A DNA stretch of 64,000 nt, taken from assembly GCA_964598725.1 (NCBI GenBank), contig CAZRCW010000002.1, forward strand, positions 124,001 to 188,000. The letters run 5' to 3'. The DNA comes from JAGOTP01 sp964598725. GTDB taxonomy: Bacteria > Patescibacteriota > Patescibacteriia > 2-12-FULL-60-25. Numbering within the stretch: the stretch's first letter is position 1; each line of letters starts with the position of its first letter. The position numbers were made by a program, and so were the translations under genes. A model generated the notes under the pieces. That model did no database searches. It was given only the letters and a program-made list of their open reading frames with translations, and was not told the DNA's origin. Of the stretch, positions 59,976 to 64,000 are shown piece by piece.

Positions 59976-60452
59976 ATGTCGGATATCTACCAGATTCTCG
60001 CTTCCCTCTCTCTGCCTTACACCCGGTATGATCATCCGGCTGTTTTCACCTGCCAGGACATAGCGACACACTCGCTGGCTATTCCGGGAGAGGTCTGTAA
60101 GAACTTGTTTTTGCAGAATCGGAAAGGAGGCAAGTACTTCCTCGTCGTTGTTTCAAAAGACAAAAAAGCCTATCTCAAGAAGCTGGAACAGTATCTTGGT
60201 GAGAAGGTGACATTCGCCTCTCCTGAAGATATGCTCCGTCTCCTCGGTGTAACACCTGGGTCGGTGACCTTGCTTGGCCTTATCCATGACGCTCAAAAAG
60301 AGGTCATCGTCGTGATTGATGAAGCACTTTGGGCGAACGAAGAATTGCAAATGCATCCCCTGGTAAACACTTCATCGCTGGTGATGAAAAGACAGGAAGT
60401 ACAAACGTTCCTCGACGTCCGTGGAAACGATGTGCGCTTTACGCAGCTCTAG
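59976..60452 (+). CDS. YbaK/ProX-type aminoacyl-tRNA deacylase
   Basis: A 158-residue protein of the YbaK/EbsC superfamily, which removes wrongly attached amino acids from tRNA (for example Ala from tRNA-Pro). It has YTRYDHPAVFTCQDIA, KNLFLQNRKGGKYFLVVVSKDKKAYLKK-type sequence (KNLFLQNRKGGKYFLVVV, then the Lys pair), LLGVTPGSVTLLGL and IDEALWANEELQMHP. This fits the ProX/PrdX-like stand-alone editing group. The exact tRNA is not determinable. It stands alone, with no clear ribosome site. Confidence 0.9.
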   Translation: MSDIYQILASLSLPYTRYDHPAVFTCQDIATHSLAIPGEVCKNLFLQNRKGGKYFLVVVSKDKKAYLKKLEQYLGEKVTFASPEDMLRLLGVTPGSVTLLGLIHDAQKEVIVVIDEALWANEELQMHPLVNTSSLVMKRQEVQTFLDVRGNDVRFTQL

Positions 60453-60493
60453 AGAGGTGACGCAAAAACGAATACACCCCGCTCAAGACAGCG

Positions 60494-60526
60494 ATAAAAG
60501 TGTATCGCCGTCCCGAACGGGGCGGT
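60494..60526 (-). terminator. Probable terminator of the 60564-61187 gene
   Basis: CCGTCCCG (60508-60515) pairs with CGGGGCGG (60518-60525) with a bulge. Read on the minus strand it is followed by CGATACACTTTTATCG, about 40 bases after the stop codon. Confidence 0.5.
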
Positions 60527-60563
60527 GCGCGGCGTTGTGCCGGCAGAAGGCTGCGTGAAAGGA

Positions 60564-61187
60564 TCAGGAAAAGAACTGGTAGCCGTTGTGCTGGACCCCG
60601 CGGACGGTCCGGGTGGCGATCCGCCAGGCGTCGGCGTAGGTGCCGGTCCCGTCGAAGCGCGACCCCTTCCGCTGGTACATCAGCTCCATCCAGAGGCGGT
60701 GAAAGCCACCCTTGAAGAAGTACTCCTCCATCGTCGCTTCGTCGGCGTCGAACGGCGCTTGAGCGAGCGCCTGTTCGAGGCAGGCGACCTCGTAGTCGAG
60801 GTGGAACGGGTGGATCCGCTCGACCCCGCCATCGGTCGCGAGCACCCAGCCCACGAACTCGCGGAAGGTGACGTCGCTCTGGCAGTAGCGGGAGAAGATC
60901 CCGTCGCCGGAGATCTCGCCGAGCTTGGTGTCGAAGGTGATGGCGACGCCCGGCTCGAAGATGTAGATGCAGTCGCCCGGGGTGACGGGTCCGGTCGGGT
61001 CGCGGTGCAGCCGATGGTTGGCACACACGGCCGCGAGGCTGAGGGGTTTGCCCTTGTTCAGGGTTCGCGGCTGGCCGCGCTGAATCGAGCCGAAGTCGAA
61101 CGCCGCGATCACTTCGCGGTCCAGCAGGTTGAACTGCTGAAGGTTGGCTCGGAGGTTGTCTTCTCGCTTCTTCGGATCGTTTTCCAT
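60564..61187 (-). CDS. Orphan protein, G/C-rich cassette gene
   Basis: A soluble protein of 207 residues that I cannot place. The start at ATG 61187 follows GGAGG and gives MENDPKKREDNLRANLQQFN. Segments such as VIAAFDFGSIQRGQPRTLNKG, CIYIFEPGVAITFDTKLGEI, SGDGIFSRYCQSDVTFREFVGW and FHRLWMELMYQRKGSRFDG suggest a mixed alpha/beta fold. There is no signal peptide or membrane helix. Codon use is strongly G/C-rich. It has its own promoter and a leader of about 170 bases with three large hairpins. Overlapping same-strand and opposite-strand frames are by-products of composition. Confidence 0.68.
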   Translation of the reverse strand: MENDPKKREDNLRANLQQFNLLDREVIAAFDFGSIQRGQPRTLNKGKPLSLAAVCANHRLHRDPTGPVTPGDCIYIFEPGVAITFDTKLGEISGDGIFSRYCQSDVTFREFVGWVLATDGGVERIHPFHLDYEVACLEQALAQAPFDADEATMEEYFFKGGFHRLWMELMYQRKGSRFDGTGTYADAWRIATRTVRGVQHNGYQFFS

Positions 61188-61207
61188 CACTACCTCCACG
61201 AACGAGT

Positions 61208-61325
61208 ACCCTGATCTAGTCGATCCAGGGCAGTACACTGCGCTACCAATACAGCGATCTTGATACGATCGCTTCTGGCATACAGCCGTTTAGACAACAG
61301 ACCTGTTGTGTAAATGGCTATACAC
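61208..61325 (-). promoter_or_regulatory. Three leader hairpins before the 60564-61187 gene
   Basis: Hairpin A (61209-61230) pairs CCCTGATC with GATCCAGGG. B (61253-61273) is AGCGATC/GATCGCT. C (61278-61325) is a long hairpin with ACAACAG/CTGTTGT at the top and TTTA/TAAA, AGCC/GGCT and GG/CC pairs below. No other leader in the window is this structured. Confidence 0.6.
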
Positions 61326-61363
61326 CAGTAAGCACGCTTTGATCAGACCGAATCCAACGCACT

Positions 61364-61392
61364 AAATTAGCATAATATAGTGTAATTGTCAA
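61364..61392 (-). promoter_or_regulatory. Promoter of the 60564-61187 gene
   Basis: Minus strand: TTGACA (61392-61387), a 17-base spacer, TAATTT (61369-61364). It starts immediately after the terminator at 61397-61425, so it is insulated from the upstream gene. Confidence 0.65.
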
Positions 61393-61396
61393 AAGC

Positions 61397-61425
61397 AAAA
61401 GACCGCCGAGAGGCGGTCTTTTGCT
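61397..61425 (-). terminator. Terminator after the 61440-61901 gene
   Basis: AAAAGACCGCC (61397-61407) pairs with GGCGGTCTTTT (61412-61422) around GAGA. On the minus strand GCTTTTG follows. It lies 15 bases after the stop. Confidence 0.85.
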
Positions 61426-61439
61426 TCATTTCTCAGTCT

Positions 61440-61901
61440 TTAGCGATTGATCGACGGAGGCGTCGTTGGGAGCTGGTTGTCTCCACCGGCGGCACAGGCC
61501 GTCTTCACGTCGCGCAATTGGACTTCCAAGGTGTTTAAGCGTTCGACCAAGCGGTCGACTTCCATCTGACCGACGACCGTCGTGCCCTGCTGGGAGTTAA
61601 CCGAACCGGCTTCAACCGAGCTGTAGGCAACAACGCCCGTCAAAACGACCGCCAAGCCACTCACGATCGCAGCAGCCCAAACGTGGTTTACACCGCGAGC
61701 CGTGTGATGGGCGTGGTGATCACTGATCGAGGTCGTTGGACCCACGTAGTGTACGTTACAGCTGACACCACAGGCCGAATGGCCACAAGCCGCATCCATC
61801 ACCTGTTCAGGGGTGGCAGAAATGCTGTCATCCATAGCAACGGAGGCTTTGGCACGAACCGGGCGGCGGATGGCGCTGCGCTTGAGAGGCTTGACGTCCA
61901 T
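61440..61901 (-). CDS. Small membrane protein with Cys/His cluster before its transmembrane helix
   Basis: A 153-residue protein from ATG 61901 (MDVKPLKRSAIRRPVRAKAS). The basic N-terminal part is followed by a cluster of possible metal ligands (DAACGHSACGVSCNVHY and SDHHAHHTARG). Then come one transmembrane helix (about 73-95, VWAAAIVSGLAVVLTGVVAYSS), a short coiled coil (MEVDRLVERLNTLEVQLRDVKTAC) and a Pro/Thr end. No family is recognised. The coiled coil would lie outside if the basic end is cytoplasmic. Codon use is like the host. It stands alone, next to tRNA-Val. Confidence 0.68.
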   Translation of the reverse strand: MDVKPLKRSAIRRPVRAKASVAMDDSISATPEQVMDAACGHSACGVSCNVHYVGPTTSISDHHAHHTARGVNHVWAAAIVSGLAVVLTGVVAYSSVEAGSVNSQQGTTVVGQMEVDRLVERLNTLEVQLRDVKTACAAGGDNQLPTTPPSINR

Positions 61902-62023
61902 AGGAAAGAGCTTGAGTGGAAGGAAGAATGAAGATTTACCTACAGGATACCACAGCCTCCAAATCGTCGACAACCCGTTGACGGACCCTCTAGCGTCGGC
62001 TATGATCCTGACGTTCAAAACTT

Positions 62024-62100
62024 GCGCGTATAGCTCAGTTGGTTAGAGCGCCACATTGACATTGTGGAGGTCTCTGGTTCGAATCCAGATACGCGCACCA
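62024..62100 (+). tRNA. tRNA-Val (GAC)
   Basis: A cloverleaf of 77 bases: acceptor GCGCGTA pairs with TACGCGC; anticodon stem CCACA/TGTGG encloses TTGACAT with anticodon GAC; T arm CTGGTTCGAATCCAG; CCA encoded. A terminator follows directly. Confidence 0.95.
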
Positions 62101-62101
62101 T

Positions 62102-62132
62102 GCAAAACACCTGCCTAAAGCAGGTGTTTTGC
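62102..62132 (+). terminator. Terminator of tRNA-Val, probably bidirectional
   Basis: GCAAAACACCTGC pairs with GCAGGTGTTTTGC around CTAAA. It lies two bases after the tRNA. It is also 22 bases past the stop of the convergent permease gene, so it may serve both. Confidence 0.85.
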
Positions 62133-62153
62133 TATTTGATGCCTCGTCCCCTT

Positions 62154-63392
62154 TTATTCGTAGCGAAGGGCTTCAATTGGCGATAACATGGCGGCTTTTC
62201 GGGCCGGGTAATAGCCGAAGACCAAACCGATGGCTGTCGAAACACCGACCGCGAGCAAGATTCCATTCCCCGGGAAGAAGAAGGACCAGCCCTCCTGGAA
62301 CTGGGAGATCAAAACGATCGCCCCGTAGGAGAATACCAACCCGACCACGATCCCGATTAATCCTCCAGCGAAGGTCAAACAGACCGCCTCAATGATGAAT
62401 TGACCAAGAATGTCGCCCCGCTTAGCACCGATCGATTTACGGAGACCGATTTCGCGTGTGCGCTCGGTGACGGTCACAAGCATGATGTTCATGATTCCGA
62501 TTCCACCAACAACCAAGGAAATGGCTGCGACCGATGCGAGCAAGATCTGAAGCACCTGACCAATTGCGCCGACGCTTCGAACCGCGTCTTCTTGGGACGC
62601 AACCTGAAAGTCATCTTTCGAAAGAACACCGGCTGGGTTATCGATGCGATGCGTGTCACGCAACAAGATGCGCGCACGCTCGATGGCATCGCGTACTCCG
62701 ACACCCGATACTGGCTTTAAGGACAGAAAGTTCAAATGCGTCCGATTGTACTGCTCAAGTGCCGTCGTAAACGGGATGTACGCCTGATCATCGACGTTAT
62801 CGAAGAAACGTGTTCCCCCGCGCTCCATGACTCCAATCACGCGGTAGGAGCGTTTTCCAAGACGGACGGACTGACCAATTGGGTCGATAGAACCGAACAA
62901 GCGCTTCGCGATATCTGGACCCAATACCATAACTGTTCGGCGCGAGTTGATGTCATCTGCGTCAAAGAATCGGCCCTTCTCGGCTCGAATCGAATAGACC
63001 GCGAGTTCACCCGGTGAACTTCCACTCACCTGGACCAACGCGTTCACGGAATCAACTGTCAGCAGATCTTGAACAACGACCGACGCAGCAACCGCTTTTA
63101 CCCAAGGAGCACGTTGCATTGCCTGATAGTCATCGATGGTGAGACTTTCTTTGACGTTGTTACTTGGTGGCCCATTCTCTTGGCTATCCCCTTGACCGTT
63201 GGCGACGAAAATCATGTCTGATCCAAACGAGGCGATCTGCGAGAGCAGATAACCCTCCGCCGCTTGGCCAATCGACAACATCAAGATCACCGAAGCGATC
63301 CCGATCACGATACCAAGCATCGTCAACACGGCCCGACCGCGGGTGCGACGGATACTTTCCCGAGCAATCGTAAATAAATCTTGGACGCGCAT
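62154..63392 (-). CDS. ABC transporter permease, MacB/FtsX type
   Basis: A 412-residue permease of the MacB class starting at ATG 63392 (MRVQDLFTIARESIRRTRGR). It has an N-terminal transmembrane helix (VLTMLGIVIGIASVILMLSIG) and a periplasmic MacB core (about 40-285, with RTVMVLGPDIAKRLFG and YIPFTTALEQ). Three C-terminal helices follow, with the conserved VGGIGIMNIMLVTVTERTREIG-type segment (GGIGIMNIMLVTVTERTREI) and GLRKSIGAKRGDI. The end is PARKAAMLSPIEALRYE, complete. Such pumps export peptides or lipoproteins, or act as mechanotransmitters. It lies one base after the stop of the preceding permease. Confidence 0.93.
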   Translation of the reverse strand: MRVQDLFTIARESIRRTRGRAVLTMLGIVIGIASVILMLSIGQAAEGYLLSQIASFGSDMIFVANGQGDSQENGPPSNNVKESLTIDDYQAMQRAPWVKAVAASVVVQDLLTVDSVNALVQVSGSSPGELAVYSIRAEKGRFFDADDINSRRTVMVLGPDIAKRLFGSIDPIGQSVRLGKRSYRVIGVMERGGTRFFDNVDDQAYIPFTTALEQYNRTHLNFLSLKPVSGVGVRDAIERARILLRDTHRIDNPAGVLSKDDFQVASQEDAVRSVGAIGQVLQILLASVAAISLVVGGIGIMNIMLVTVTERTREIGLRKSIGAKRGDILGQFIIEAVCLTFAGGLIGIVVGLVFSYGAIVLISQFQEGWSFFFPGNGILLAVGVSTAIGLVFGYYPARKAAMLSPIEALRYE

Positions 63393-63393
63393 A

Positions 63394-64000
63394 TTATTCT
63401 TGACGAAGAGCCTCGATCGGGCTGAGTGAAGCGGCACGACGAGCTGGAGCGTAGCCGAAGATGATGCCGATCGCGGTTGATACGATCAGTCCAAGAGCAA
63501 TACCGGTCGTCGATACACTGAAACTCCAACCCGACTGGAAGGACGAGATGATCTTGATCGCGAGCCAGGTTAACCCGATTCCAAGCAGGATGCCGATGAT
63601 GCCCCCGAGGACGGTCAGCATAATCGATTCGACTAAGAACTGGCCCAGAATATCTCCGCGATGTGCTCCAATCGATTTGCGTAAACCGATCTCACGAATA
63701 CGCTCGGTGACCGTCACATACATGATATTCATGATTCCAATCCCACCAACGACCAGTGAGATGGCCGCGATAGAGGCAAGTAAGATCTGCAGAATCATCG
63801 TGATCTGCTGCGTATTCCGAATTGCATCTTCTTGGGTCTGCATGTGGAAGTCATCGTCTTTCGGATCGGCGATATCGTGACGATCGCGCATCAGATCTTC
63901 GGTACGACGAATCGAATCCGTCAGCGCGAGATCGGTCTTCAAGGAAATCCCTTGAACGAATTTACGATTGTAGACATCCATCGCCGATGAAACCGGAACG
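63394..64000 (-). CDS. ABC transporter permease, MacB/FtsX type (5' end outside window)
   Basis: The C-terminal 201 residues of a second MacB-like permease, whose frame continues off the window through VPVSSAMDVYNRKFVQG. It has the end of the periplasmic core, then VVGGIGIMNIMYVTVTERIR, GLRKSIGAHRGDILGQFL and the end PARRAASLSPIEALRQE. It is a close paralogue of the next gene and is separated from it by a single base. The two probably make one heterodimeric pump; an ATPase gene would be expected just beyond the window end. Confidence 0.9.
   Translation of the reverse strand, partial: VPVSSAMDVYNRKFVQGISLKTDLALTDSIRRTEDLMRDRHDIADPKDDDFHMQTQEDAIRNTQQITMILQILLASIAAISLVVGGIGIMNIMYVTVTERIREIGLRKSIGAHRGDILGQFLVESIMLTVLGGIIGILLGIGLTWLAIKIISSFQSGWSFSVSTTGIALGLIVSTAIGIIFGYAPARRAASLSPIEALRQE

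Noticed and set aside
60439..61026. Overlapping frames on both strands across the 60564-61187 gene
   Set aside because: Low-complexity Arg/Pro-rich translations without start signals; 60564-61187 alone has GGAGG, promoter and a balanced composition.
3760..61187. Assembly chimaera or contamination as the source of the G/C-rich genes
   Set aside because: Not excluded, but unlikely: seven separate insertions, each with its own promoter, some overlapping the flanking host gene (prfA stop). Read coverage would settle it.
1..64000. Recoding of TGA as a sense codon, as in some CPR lineages
   Set aside because: TGA ends several clear genes (prfA, dgkA, the 648-aa protein) and no gene needs read-through of TGA, so the standard code holds.
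1..64000. CRISPR arrays, insertion sequences and rRNA genes
   Set aside because: No regularly spaced direct repeats, no transposase-like frames and no rRNA-like segment were seen. Repeats within the giant surface gene are protein-domain repeats.

Overview
The window looks like a chromosomal segment of a Patescibacteria (CPR) bacterium of the Parcubacteria/Uhrbacteria kind, using the standard code (TGA is an ordinary stop, for example in prfA and dgkA). The placement is an inference. It rests on long runs of colinear, touching or overlapping genes, a lower glycolysis (gap, pgk, eno, pyk), cell-surface proteins with VirB2-pilin-like N-termini, proteins with thrombospondin type 3 repeats, and no biosynthetic operons apart from sugar-nucleotide synthesis.

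Layout. 1-5.8 kb: a partial ABC exporter, a DUF1361 membrane protein, a NitT/TauT-type ABC ATPase plus permease without a binding protein, two orphan genes and a degenerate Nudix protein. 5.9-28.6 kb: one continuous minus-strand run, rpsU, yqeY, two VirB2-like/Ig-like surface proteins (648 and about 3366 aa), three membrane-anchored TSP3-repeat proteins, ybeY, dgkA, ftsA, ftsZ, nrdR, htrA, pyk. A good promoter lies before rpsU and most junctions are short or overlap by 4 bases. 28.7-33.6 kb: eno, miaA, an EVE protein, lepB, hisS. 33.7-48.7 kb: surface-type orphans, a SIMPL protein, pgk, a Gmad2 lipoprotein, tRNA-Ile, a flavin reductase, ppa, a phosphoesterase, gap, tsf, rpsB, a large Asp-rich/Cys-rich lipoprotein, prfA, rpmE. 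48.7-57.6 kb: three family-2 glycosyltransferases divergent from a three-domain RmlB / plant-type NRS-ER / RmlA fusion that should make dTDP-rhamnose, then NDH-2, a Dda-like helicase and a HIT protein. 57.7-64 kb: tRNA-Gln carrying the remnant of a serine recombinase, two more orphan genes, a YbaK-type deacylase, tRNA-Val and two MacB-like permeases.

The most unusual feature is a set of isolated, mostly G/C-rich genes, each dropped singly or as a divergent pair between host operons (3760-4266, 4494-5210, 33740-34312, 34536-35474, 45707-47074, 58468-58962, 60564-61187; perhaps also 1-1083 and 5359-5808). Nearly all carry a near-consensus sigma70 promoter, usually TTGACA with a 17-base spacer and often the extended form TTGACAAAA. 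Several have a hairpin-rich leader, sometimes with the Shine-Dalgarno sequence inside a hairpin, and most end in a strong hairpin. None resembles a gene I can name; one resembles myxobacterial surface lipoproteins. They read as autonomous single-gene expression cassettes of foreign composition. No transposase, integrase or terminal repeat that could have moved them is visible.

No rRNA gene, CRISPR array or complete mobile element was seen.
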